A stretch of 64,000 bases of DNA from positions 124,001 through 188,000 of the forward strand of contig CAUGYD010000002.1 in assembly GCA_959603585.1 (NCBI GenBank). The letters are read 5' to 3'. The position numbers and the translations under genes are program-made. The notes below the pieces were generated by a model. That model saw only the letters and a list, made by a program, of their open reading frames with translations. It was not told the DNA's origin and did not search any database. Below, in pieces: positions 41,822 through 48,813 of this stretch; within the stretch, counting starts at the first letter, position 1, and each line of letters starts with the position of its first letter. Source of the stretch: Scatosoma sp900555925. Its GTDB lineage: Bacteria; Bacillota; Clostridia; Christensenellales; Borkfalkiaceae.

Positions 41822-42429
41822 AACCGATACCCCACGCCGCGCACCGTTCTGATAAAATCCTCCGCCCCCAAAGACCTGAGTTTTTCCCGCAATCTGTTGA
41901 TGTTGACATACAGCGTGTTTTCGTCTACATACAAACTGTTATTCCATAAGTCCTCAAAGATTTCTTCCCGAGTACACAGTTCTTTTTTCATGAGGCAGGA
42001 AAGAATACGGGTTTCGTTTTTCGTAAGCTCCGCTTTGTTGTCCTTATAGGATACGGTCATGTCCGACAAATTGAGCGACAAGCCCCGGACGGAAAGCACG
42101 GGCGAAGAACGGTGTTTTAAGAGTCTTGCGATACGGGCGAGCAATACGGACGAATTATAAGGTTTTCGGATATAGTCGTCCGCGCCGACGCCGAAGCCTA
42201 CGATTTCGTCCTCCGCAGACTCCCGAGCCGTCAGAAAAATAACGGGAACATCCGACTGCATGCGCAGTTTCCGACAGCGCTCGAACCCGCTCTCCCCGGG
42301 CAGATTCACGTCCAAAAGGGCGAGGTCGCACGGCGGCGCCTCCACCGTCCGATATCCGTTTGCACGAAGGAGGGTGATCAGTTCTTCCCGAATGCTTTCG
42401 TCATCTTCCACCACTAAAATTTTTTCCAT
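41818..42429 (-). CDS. BceR-type response regulator with shortened receiver domain
   Basis: This 203-residue OmpR/PhoB-type regulator has acidic-pocket E8, D9 and D10, the phospho-acceptor Asp40 in ALLDVNLPGESGF, TAR and KPY switch residues, and a winged-helix DNA-binding domain (TKNETRILSCLMKKELCTREEIFEDLWN...VNRLREKL). Spacing between the acidic pocket and the phospho-acceptor is about 30 residues instead of about 42. Helix 2 of the receiver fold is missing in frame. ATG 42429 is chosen for its GGGAG site and family N terminus. The gene is otherwise intact and coupled to the kinase. Confidence 0.88.
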   Translation of the reverse strand: MEKILVVEDDESIREELITLLRANGYRTVEAPPCDLALLDVNLPGESGFERCRKLRMQSDVPVIFLTARESAEDEIVGFGVGADDYIRKPYNSSVLLARIARLLKHRSSPVLSVRGLSLNLSDMTVSYKDNKAELTKNETRILSCLMKKELCTREEIFEDLWNNSLYVDENTLYVNINRLREKLRSLGAEDFIRTVRGVGYRL

Positions 42430-42458
42430 GACGCTGAACTCCCGCTTTTGAAAATTGT

Positions 42459-43319
42459 TCATTTGCACAAATGCTTATAGGCTTTCGGCTTTCTGTTTTT
42501 TCCGAGAAATTCGCTTTCGCGGTAATTGCGGATTTTACGAATATCGAAATCCGCATATAAAATTCCGTCGAAATGTTCGTCCGCCAAGGCAATCATATTA
42601 TCCATTCCCCGTCCCTCCTCGTCCCAGACCATGGGGAGAAAAGCACAGGAATTTCCCGCGTTGTTTCCGGGAGGATTCGCCATTGCAACTCCCGTCATAT
42701 TCTCCATGGCCCGTACGGACAATTCTTTGAGTCTCGGAGACATTCCGCCGCAGTCGTTCGGCACGAGAATGAGTTCCGCGCCTTGAAGTGCGAGTTCTCT
42801 CGCGCTTTCGGGGTGTTCGCGGTCATAACAAATCATCACGCCGAGTTTTACGCCGTCGAAATCGCACACGAAAAATTCCTCGCCGCCTTCGAGATAGCGT
42901 TCCCAATCGAAATCGCAGGTATGTACCTTGGAATATTTCAGCAATATTTCGCCCTTTCGTCCGATCACATAGGCGCTGTTTTGCGGATATTTCTTTCCTC
43001 TCGTAAATCCCGTAATACATACCCCGATATTTTGTTCTGCCGCCGTTTGTCTGATTTTTCCGAGTATTTTTCCGTTATCCGTCAAAGCGTTTCGGCACCA
43101 TGCGGAAAATTCCGAATCTCCTTCGATTTCTGCAACCGGAGACAAGGTATGACAAATTTCGGGGCAGGCATAGGAAGTTAAAAAACATTCGGGGAAGAGC
43201 ACAAAATCCGCACCGTTCTCCGCGGCTTCTTCGATAAATCGAATCGCCGCGGCCGTATTTTTTTCTACATCGTTTTCCGTCGTCTTATGCTGGACGACGG
43301 CGAGTTTCAGCAGTTCCAT
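42459..43319 (-). CDS. Nitrilase-superfamily carbon-nitrogen hydrolase
   Basis: This 286-residue cytoplasmic amidase has the catalytic triad Glu44 (LFPECFLTSY), Lys131 (KYSKVHTCDFDWE) and Cys164 (GVMICYDREHPES) of the superfamily, at normal length. The substrate (omega-amides, carbamoylated amines and so on) cannot be told. It lies 6 nt after the thioredoxin-reductase-like gene and 30 nt before the response regulator, so it appears to belong to the Bce operon. Confidence 0.88.
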   Translation of the reverse strand: MELLKLAVVQHKTTENDVEKNTAAAIRFIEEAAENGADFVLFPECFLTSYACPEICHTLSPVAEIEGDSEFSAWCRNALTDNGKILGKIRQTAAEQNIGVCITGFTRGKKYPQNSAYVIGRKGEILLKYSKVHTCDFDWERYLEGGEEFFVCDFDGVKLGVMICYDREHPESARELALQGAELILVPNDCGGMSPRLKELSVRAMENMTGVAMANPPGNNAGNSCAFLPMVWDEEGRGMDNMIALADEHFDGILYADFDIRKIRNYRESEFLGKNRKPKAYKHLCK

Positions 43320-43325
43320 ATCCCC

Positions 43326-44171
43326 TTACTCCTCCATTGCAGACACGGAATGAGCGGCAATGTTTCCTTCTCCCGCGGCCTTTGCATACTGATACGGCCG
43401 ACCCGTACAGTCGCCCGCGGCAAAGCAACCTTTCAGATTCGTAGACATATCCCGCGCGACGGCGACATGCCCTTCTGACATTTCCAAGCCCCCCACTAAA
43501 ACGGCGGGAGAAATGCTCTCTTTCAGCAAAAATACGCCGTCCACGGGCAGTTCACCGTCCTTGAATACTAAACGGTTTACCTTCTTTTCCCCTTTGACCG
43601 CCAAGGGCATCTTTATGATTTTTTCCACGTTTTCCGAAAAATCTCCCACGTCCTTATACATCGGCATCAGATAAACTTTTCCCGCGAGTTTCGCCAAATA
43701 TTCCACCTCGTGTTCAAAACGTTTTGAGGTGGAAAGGACGCCTATCGTCTTTCCTTTATAGAGAAAACCGTCGCACGTGGCGCAATAACTGACGCCTCGG
43801 CCGAGAAATTCCTCCTCGCCATCCAATCGTTTTACAGACTCCACTCCCGTCGCCAAAATTACGGTCTTGGATTCGAAAGAAACCCCGCTCTGCGTCAGGA
43901 CGGCAAATTTCCCGCCCATGGCATAAACGCCCGAAACCCGTTCGTCCGTGACAGAAATTTCCGCTTCGGCAAGTTGTTTTTTCAACGCCCGCGTAAATTC
44001 ACGTCCGGTTACGGAAGAGAGTCCGGGATAATTTCGGATGCATTCCGCACGGCTTATTTTGACGCTCAAATCAGGCGAACCCAGCAACATGAAATTTTTT
44101 CCGTTTGCTTTTAACGTAAGCGCAGCGGAAATTCCCGCGATTCCGCTGCCGACGATTATACAGTCCAGCAT
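43326..44171 (-). CDS. Thioredoxin-reductase-like flavoprotein without NADPH-binding motifs
   Basis: This 281-residue protein has the thioredoxin reductase FAD motif VGSGIAGISAALTL at 7-20, active-site CATC at 130-133 and the C-terminal FAAGDCTGRPYQYAKAAGEG. The second nucleotide site, usually GGGNSA followed by an HRR-type loop, reads GVLSTSKRF...YLMPMY. NADPH binding is thus doubtful. Ferredoxin-dependent flavin thioredoxin reductases known in Clostridium have the same losses and are the best guess. ATG 44171 follows GAGGAG. It leads the operon with the nitrilase and Bce genes. Confidence 0.82.
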   Translation of the reverse strand: MLDCIIVGSGIAGISAALTLKANGKNFMLLGSPDLSVKISRAECIRNYPGLSSVTGREFTRALKKQLAEAEISVTDERVSGVYAMGGKFAVLTQSGVSFESKTVILATGVESVKRLDGEEEFLGRGVSYCATCDGFLYKGKTIGVLSTSKRFEHEVEYLAKLAGKVYLMPMYKDVGDFSENVEKIIKMPLAVKGEKKVNRLVFKDGELPVDGVFLLKESISPAVLVGGLEMSEGHVAVARDMSTNLKGCFAAGDCTGRPYQYAKAAGEGNIAAHSVSAMEE

Positions 44172-44199
44172 ATCTTTCTCCTCACTTGAATTCCTTTGC

Positions 44200-44228
44200 A
44201 GTATAACATAAATCAGAGAAAAAATCAA
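44200..44228 (-). promoter_or_regulatory. Promoter of the trxR-like/nitrilase/Bce operon
   Basis: TTGATT (44228-44223), a 17-nt spacer and TATACT (44205-44200) on the minus strand, about 29 nt before the ATG. Confidence 0.65.
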
Positions 44229-44248
44229 TCTCTCCGAAGCTATTTTAA

Positions 44249-44281
44249 CGCCCCGATTTCAGAAAATGAAATCAGGGCGCT
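44249..44281 (-). terminator. Terminator of the CmpB-like gene
   Basis: On the minus strand a 13-bp stem CGCCCTGATTTCA/TGAAATCGGGGCG with a 5-nt loop is followed by TTAAAATA, just after the stop codon at 44285. Confidence 0.75.
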
Positions 44282-44284
44282 CTA

Positions 44285-44950
44285 TTATAAAAAGCCTGAC
44301 AATAAAGAAAAAATCAGTTCAAAATGATGTCCTTCCCGCAATAAATAAACGATATTGAAAGAAAAATCCGAAATTACGGCTACCCATAAAACAACATTCG
44401 CCGCAATCGCAATTTTTGGGGGGATACGCGCCAAAGCGCGATATAAGGGATCGAAAAAAGTAGACATGGACAGCGTGATCAAAGTTCCCCAAAGCAATGA
44501 AAAATAAAGGCAGACATATCCTTTATAGTTCAACGGAAAACGGCGATAACTCCAAAGCCTGACGCCGAGAGAATCAAACAGCAAGCCGAAAACGAGCTCA
44601 AATAAAGTGGCAATTCCGGCAGACAAAAGAAAATACAAAGCATAACGCAAAAAAATTTTCATGCCTCTTTTCAGCTTTGTTTTTTCTATGTTCCTCGCCA
44701 AAAATCCTTCTTTCGGAGTTCCCAAAAGGAGAAAAACGAGACAGAGAGGCGTGCCGTAAATGACGCAGAAAGGAAGCGTGAGAAATCCCCTGTCATCAAA
44801 ATTCGTAAACCACGAAGAGCAATAGATCGTCTCCATGCACCAGCCCAAGAAAGAAATGAGAAAAAACATCAATGAGACGACCGAAATTCTTCTCAAGCCC
44901 TTTGGCGGGACTCTCGTCGCCTCTTCCTTTTCCTTCCCGAGTTTTGTCAT
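44285..44950 (-). CDS. CmpB-like (DUF1113) integral membrane protein
   Basis: This 221-residue protein has about five to six membrane helices and the family stretch FLGWCMETIYCS...DRGFLTLPFCVIYGTP. The family, labelled putative ABC permease, is common in Bacillota and has no proven function. ATG 44950 is preferred because GGGGGAG lies just before it. It is a single gene with its own terminator. Confidence 0.78.
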   Translation of the reverse strand: MTKLGKEKEEATRVPPKGLRRISVVSLMFFLISFLGWCMETIYCSSWFTNFDDRGFLTLPFCVIYGTPLCLVFLLLGTPKEGFLARNIEKTKLKRGMKIFLRYALYFLLSAGIATLFELVFGLLFDSLGVRLWSYRRFPLNYKGYVCLYFSLLWGTLITLSMSTFFDPLYRALARIPPKIAIAANVVLWVAVISDFSFNIVYLLREGHHFELIFSLLSGFL

Positions 44951-45015
44951 AAACTCCCCCTTCAAATTCAATTTCTGCAAATTGAAGGGCTTTTATGTAT
45001 GAATTTATGATAAAA

Positions 45016-46230
45016 TTACTTTTCAAACAACCAATAAATTTTTTTGTCTGCCACCTCGTATCCCAACTTTTTTTGTAAATTCATGGATTTTTCGTTATCC
45101 ACGATAATATGCGCGTAAGGGACGCGGCCTTCCTCCAAAAAACGATTAATCATGAAACTTTCCAACTCTTCTCCGTATCCTTGGCGACGATATTCGGAAA
45201 ATACCTGTAAAAGTCCCATACTGCCTTCGGGATGACGGCCGATAAATCCGACAAATTCTCCCGATTTCAAAAAACCGCACCAAATTTTTCTTTCCGAACA
45301 AAGCATTTCGATATTTTCAGGGGATTCCAAATGATATTCACTCTTTATCCTCTCGATTTCCGCTCTGTCGGGAATACGGAAATTCAGCTCCCCTTTTAAG
45401 CTGCGCAAACTTTTAGAAGTATATACGACCTGAAAACAAGCCGTTTCGCCTTTCAGTCCCAACTTTTCATACGCCGCCGCGCGGACAGTCTCTCCGTGTG
45501 CGACTAAAAGCCCGCTCTTGTTTTTCAGCTCTTTTTCATCGAGAAAGGACAGAATTTTTTCCGCCGCCTCCCGCTCCTCGGCAGCAATCATATAAATCCC
45601 GCTCGATTGTTCATATAACAATACGCCTATATCCCCTGAAAACAAAATTTTCGCCGCTCCGCGGGAAATACATTCCGACATATCCACATAGGAATTTTTG
45701 TCGCGGGATAGATAAGCGAGCGCACAAAACTCTTTCAGTGCTTCCCGCTCCATATTCTTTACGAAAGAGTCCTTTCCGTCGCAATATCCTTCTATATCGA
45801 AAGGATATTTTTCCGCCAATTTCTCTTTCAGATGTCCGTATTCTTCCGCTTTGTCCGCATGGCGACGAAGATAATCCCGTACGGCGAGATGTCGGGAAAT
45901 ATCGTATTCGCTTTCGCGGCCGAAAACATGAATCTGATGCGTTCGTTTCTCTCCGCCCTTTCTGAAATATCTCCTACCCGGAATTCCGAATTCGCCCATA
46001 CATTCGTAGCCCAACGCTTCAAAGGCCGGATTTAATTTATCGATTCGCGAAATATCCTTTACGACGGGCATAATGTCGATAATAGGCTTTGCGGAAAGTC
46101 CTTCCACCGAAGTACTGCCGATATGATAAATCTCAATCGCCTCGTCGCCCAGAATTTCTTTTATCCGCTCCGCTTCCGCTTCAAATTCCCGTGACCACTC
46201 CGAACGATATTTTACTACTTCTACTTTCAC
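45016..46230 (-). CDS. GrpB-family nucleotidyltransferase-like protein fused to GNAT acetyltransferase
   Basis: The N-terminal half (1-170) of this 404-residue fusion matches GrpB/UPF0157 (VVKYRSEWSREFEAEAERI, YHIGSTSVEGLSAKPIIDIMP, THQIHVF...FRDYLRRH-like segment), a nucleotidyltransferase-fold family. The C-terminal half (about 185-404) is a GNAT region ending in FVGFIGRHPEGSMGLLQVFSEYRRQGYGEELESF, with the acetyl-CoA binding RRQGYG loop. An N-terminal GNAT-like lobe lies between. The start is GTG with GGAG 9 nt upstream. Function of both halves is unknown. Confidence 0.82.
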   Translation of the reverse strand: MKVEVVKYRSEWSREFEAEAERIKEILGDEAIEIYHIGSTSVEGLSAKPIIDIMPVVKDISRIDKLNPAFEALGYECMGEFGIPGRRYFRKGGEKRTHQIHVFGRESEYDISRHLAVRDYLRRHADKAEEYGHLKEKLAEKYPFDIEGYCDGKDSFVKNMEREALKEFCALAYLSRDKNSYVDMSECISRGAAKILFSGDIGVLLYEQSSGIYMIAAEEREAAEKILSFLDEKELKNKSGLLVAHGETVRAAAYEKLGLKGETACFQVVYTSKSLRSLKGELNFRIPDRAEIERIKSEYHLESPENIEMLCSERKIWCGFLKSGEFVGFIGRHPEGSMGLLQVFSEYRRQGYGEELESFMINRFLEEGRVPYAHIIVDNEKSMNLQKKLGYEVADKKIYWLFEK

Positions 46231-46248
46231 CTATCAAAACTCCTTTGA

Positions 46249-46279
46249 AAAACCGGAGCGAAAAGACGCTCCGGTTTTC
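46249..46279 (-). terminator. Terminator of the 44-residue peptide gene
   Basis: A perfect 10-bp stem AACCGGAGCG/CGCTCCGGTT with a 6-nt loop, 6 nt after the small gene's stop, followed by a T-run on the minus strand. It separates the peptide gene from the GrpB-GNAT gene. Confidence 0.9.
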
Positions 46280-46281
46280 TG

Positions 46282-46416
46282 TTAATCTTCTTCAAAAATA
46301 CCCCACTCAATATCGTTTTTAAACGAGTCAAATTTGTTAATGTCGCTTGTCCGAATAACATCGATAATTTCAAGAGAAATAATTTGAATTTCCGGATTTT
46401 GGTATTTTTTCCTCAT
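46282..46416 (-). CDS. 44-residue peptide gene with its own strong promoter and terminator
   Basis: The reading frame starts MRKKYQNPEIQIISLE and ends DIEWGIFEED. It has an AGGAAGGGG ribosome site, a TTGACA-17-TAAAAT promoter and its own terminator. Short proteins opening with a basic KKY(x)PE head, a hydrophobic middle and a DVIxTS-like turn (here DVIRTSD) recur in clostridial genomes without known function. The acidic C-terminal tail is typical of these. There is no cysteine, so a thioether RiPP core is unlikely. No modification enzyme gene is adjacent. Function is unknown; the isolated transcription unit suggests it is expressed. Confidence 0.7.
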   Translation of the reverse strand: MRKKYQNPEIQIISLEIIDVIRTSDINKFDSFKNDIEWGIFEED

Positions 46417-46449
46417 AATTTTCCCCTTCCTTTGTAAAAATATATTTAT

Positions 46450-46478
46450 ATTTTAACACATTTCCCCAAAATTGTCAA
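46450..46478 (-). promoter_or_regulatory. Promoter of the 44-residue peptide gene
   Basis: TTGACA (46478-46473), a 17-nt spacer and TAAAAT (46455-46450) on the minus strand; the leader is about 28 nt. Confidence 0.8.
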
Positions 46479-46541
46479 GACTTTCCCGAATATTTATTTT
46501 TGAAGAACTTCCCCACCCCTATTTGATAAATTTTTCGTGCA

Positions 46542-47783
46542 TTATTCCGCAGAGGGAAGCGAAATCACGTCTTTGCGCGGGCGCTTAATCCATTTTCCCC
46601 TTGTAAAGTCGGGGATAAACCTGACCGTTCCTCCTGTTGCCACGGATTGTTCGGACAGAGCCGTTATACACATCCATGAAGCCGCGTCATATACATCGAT
46701 GGGAAACTCTCGTTTCTCTTCGATACAATTAAAAAATTCTTTGAGCATAAAGTAATCCATTCCGCCGTGTCCGAGAGCCTTTTCCTCCGCGGTAATATCT
46801 CTCCACGCGGACGGAAGGTAACTATTATACTTTTGAGCGCTGTTCAATTGTCTTTCCAATGTCTTTTCGGGTTCGAAAAATTCATGAAAATTACTTTCGT
46901 CCTCCAACATAACCATGTTCGCTTCCTGATTGCAAAGTCCCTTTGTCCCGCGGACGGTAAATTCCCGCGAATAGTATTTCGGCAAAGTCGTGTCCAATTT
47001 TAAAGAAATCGTCTCTCCGTTCGCACAGGTAATAATCGTATTCACGATATCGCCCTGCGCAAATTTTACCCCGCGAAGAGAAGCGTCGGGATTCTTTTCC
47101 GTTTGCGAAAACGCTTCCAGCCCCGCCGATTTTGACGCAACGGAAACCAATGAAATCATTCTGTTGCCCCGATTGATATCCAAAAGTTTGGCAATCGGCC
47201 CGAGCTCGTGCGTCGGATAATTTTCGCAGTTACGCTTTTTATAATTATCGAGCCTATAATGACGGTTTACATATCCCCCTAAAACTTCATCTCTGAGGTC
47301 ATGGCTGTAAGCGCCGTGACAATGTACGATTTCACCCAATTTTCCCGCCCGTACGAGCGAAGTGGCAAGAAGCTCAAACCTGTCAAAACAACAGTTTTCC
47401 ATGAGCATGATCGGCGTTTTTGTCTCCTCATAAGTGCGGACAAGTTCCCAACACTCTTCTATGTCATAAGCTCCGCCAACTTCCATTGCCGTGATTTTGC
47501 CTGCCCGCATACTTTGAATCGCCATGCGGATATGTTCGTCCCAAGAAGAACATATCAATACGGCTTCTATTTCTCCGTCGGCAAGCAATTCGCGATAATC
47601 GATATATTTTGCAGGCTGCTTTTTCTGCTTTTTGCAGATTTTTTCAAACGCCCGATCTATTCTGTCGGGATATACGTCGCAAACGGCGGCGATTTCCGCA
47701 TTTTCACATGCCAATATCGTATCCAAAAGGGAAAATCCGCGGCAACCCAAACCTATAATTCCCGTTTTTATCTTCTTTGTCAT
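46542..47783 (-). CDS. Gfo/Idh/MocA oxidoreductase of the GH109 (NAD-dependent glycosidase) type
   Basis: This 413-residue cytoplasmic protein has an N-terminal Rossmann domain with GIIGLGCRGFSLLDTI. The segment HCHGAYSHDLRDE...YRLDNYKKRNCENYPTHELGPIAKLLDINRGNRMISLVSVASKS matches GH109 enzymes. GH109 proteins cleave glycosides, classically alpha-N-acetylgalactosaminides, by transient oxidation with bound NAD. It lacks a signal peptide, unlike several Bacteroides GH109s. AGAGG precedes the ATG. It diverges from an AraC regulator. Glycan metabolism is likely; exact substrate unproven. Confidence 0.82.
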   Translation of the reverse strand: MTKKIKTGIIGLGCRGFSLLDTILACENAEIAAVCDVYPDRIDRAFEKICKKQKKQPAKYIDYRELLADGEIEAVLICSSWDEHIRMAIQSMRAGKITAMEVGGAYDIEECWELVRTYEETKTPIMLMENCCFDRFELLATSLVRAGKLGEIVHCHGAYSHDLRDEVLGGYVNRHYRLDNYKKRNCENYPTHELGPIAKLLDINRGNRMISLVSVASKSAGLEAFSQTEKNPDASLRGVKFAQGDIVNTIITCANGETISLKLDTTLPKYYSREFTVRGTKGLCNQEANMVMLEDESNFHEFFEPEKTLERQLNSAQKYNSYLPSAWRDITAEEKALGHGGMDYFMLKEFFNCIEEKREFPIDVYDAASWMCITALSEQSVATGGTVRFIPDFTRGKWIKRPRKDVISLPSAE

Positions 47784-47824
47784 CTAAAATACCTCTTTGA
47801 TAGATAAAATGAATTCTGTCATTC

Positions 47825-47852
47825 ATTATAGCACTTTTTCTGATTTTCACAA
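47825..47852 (-). promoter_or_regulatory. Promoter of the GH109-like gene
   Basis: TTGTGA (47852-47847), a 16-nt spacer and TATAAT (47830-47825) on the minus strand, in the 146-bp divergent region shared with the AraC gene. Confidence 0.7.
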
Positions 47853-47894
47853 TGAAATTATTTTTTCTATTACTATAATTTTTTATCATTTTTA

Positions 47895-47923
47895 TTGACG
47901 TCGGTATAGAGTTATGCTATAAT
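47895..47923 (+). promoter_or_regulatory. Leaderless promoter of the AraC-family gene
   Basis: TTGACG (47895-47900), a 17-nt spacer and TATAAT (47918-47923). The ATG at 47930 follows after exactly 6 nt, so transcription should start at the start codon. Confidence 0.75.
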
Positions 47924-47929
47924 TCAATT

Positions 47930-48781
47930 ATGAAAAAATATAATTCTTTCATGGACAGTTCGGAATGCATAAAATGTTTTCCCGTGCGCGATGAACTCGA
48001 ATTTTTTATTCAATCTGTCGGGTATCATGATTTTCACACTATAAAACCTTATCTTTTCAACCGGATACAAAAATATTTTACTGTCCATTTTATCCTTTCG
48101 GGAAGCGGTCTACTGAACATCAACGGTCAAAAATATCCCGTGCACAAACATGAGGTATTCGTCGTGGAAAAGGACTGTATTTTTTCTTATTATCCTTCGG
48201 CGGAAGATCCTTGGGAATACATCTGGTTCGTTTTCGACGGAACGTCGGCAAAAGATTTTATCCGTCATTTGGGATTTTCCGAATCCGAACCCGTAAAAAG
48301 CTGTAACATGCCGCAAAAACTGCGTTCGGAGTTATCCGAACTTTTCGAAAAAATAGAAAAGCAAATCTCCGTTTCTTATTTTTCCGCACTCTCCGTCTTA
48401 TATTTACTTTTTGCATCTGTAGAAGAAAAAACGGAAAACATATTCTTTCACGAAGATGACTATGTAGAAGAGGTGAAACGGTTCATCGAGGTAAAATATC
48501 TGAACGAAAATTTTTCCATTGAATACCTATGTGCCATGCTGCACATTTCTCATTCCCATTTATGCAGAGTTTTCAGAACAAAAGAGGGCGTCTCCGTCGT
48601 CTCCTATATCAATGCCCTGAAAATGACGAAAGCAGAAGAACTTTTGAAAAAAACGTCTCTGACGGTCAAGGAAATCTCCTATATGTGCGGCTTTAAGGAG
48701 TACGAGTATTTTTTCTCTATGTTCAAAAAAATACACTCTGTAACTCCCTTACAATATCGAAAGCAGAAGTCCGGACTGTAA
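47930..48781 (+). CDS. AraC-family transcriptional regulator
   Basis: This 283-residue regulator has an N-terminal cupin-like sensor domain (FTVHFILSGSGLLNINGQKYPVHKHEVFVVEKDCIFSYYP) and a C-terminal pair of helix-turn-helix motifs (FSIEYLCAMLHISHSHLCRVFRTKEGVSVVSYINALKMTKAEELLKKTSLTVKEISYMCGFKEYEYFFSMFKK). Members of this kind sense sugars. It is divergent from the GH109-like gene and converges with the surface-protein operon, so it probably governs glycan use. No Shine-Dalgarno is present; see the leaderless promoter. Confidence 0.92.
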   Translation: MKKYNSFMDSSECIKCFPVRDELEFFIQSVGYHDFHTIKPYLFNRIQKYFTVHFILSGSGLLNINGQKYPVHKHEVFVVEKDCIFSYYPSAEDPWEYIWFVFDGTSAKDFIRHLGFSESEPVKSCNMPQKLRSELSELFEKIEKQISVSYFSALSVLYLLFASVEEKTENIFFHEDDYVEEVKRFIEVKYLNENFSIEYLCAMLHISHSHLCRVFRTKEGVSVVSYINALKMTKAEELLKKTSLTVKEISYMCGFKEYEYFFSMFKKIHSVTPLQYRKQKSGL

Positions 48782-48800
48782 TGTCCGGACTTCTGCTTTT
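48759..48800 (+). terminator. Terminator of the AraC gene
   Basis: A perfect 16-bp stem AAGCAGAAGTCCGGAC/GTCCGGACTTCTGCTT with a 6-nt loop overlaps the stop codon and is followed by TTT. The minus-strand T-run is weak, so it mainly serves araC but may also stop the surface operon. Confidence 0.85.
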
Positions 48801-48813
48801 ATCCTTTTCTATT

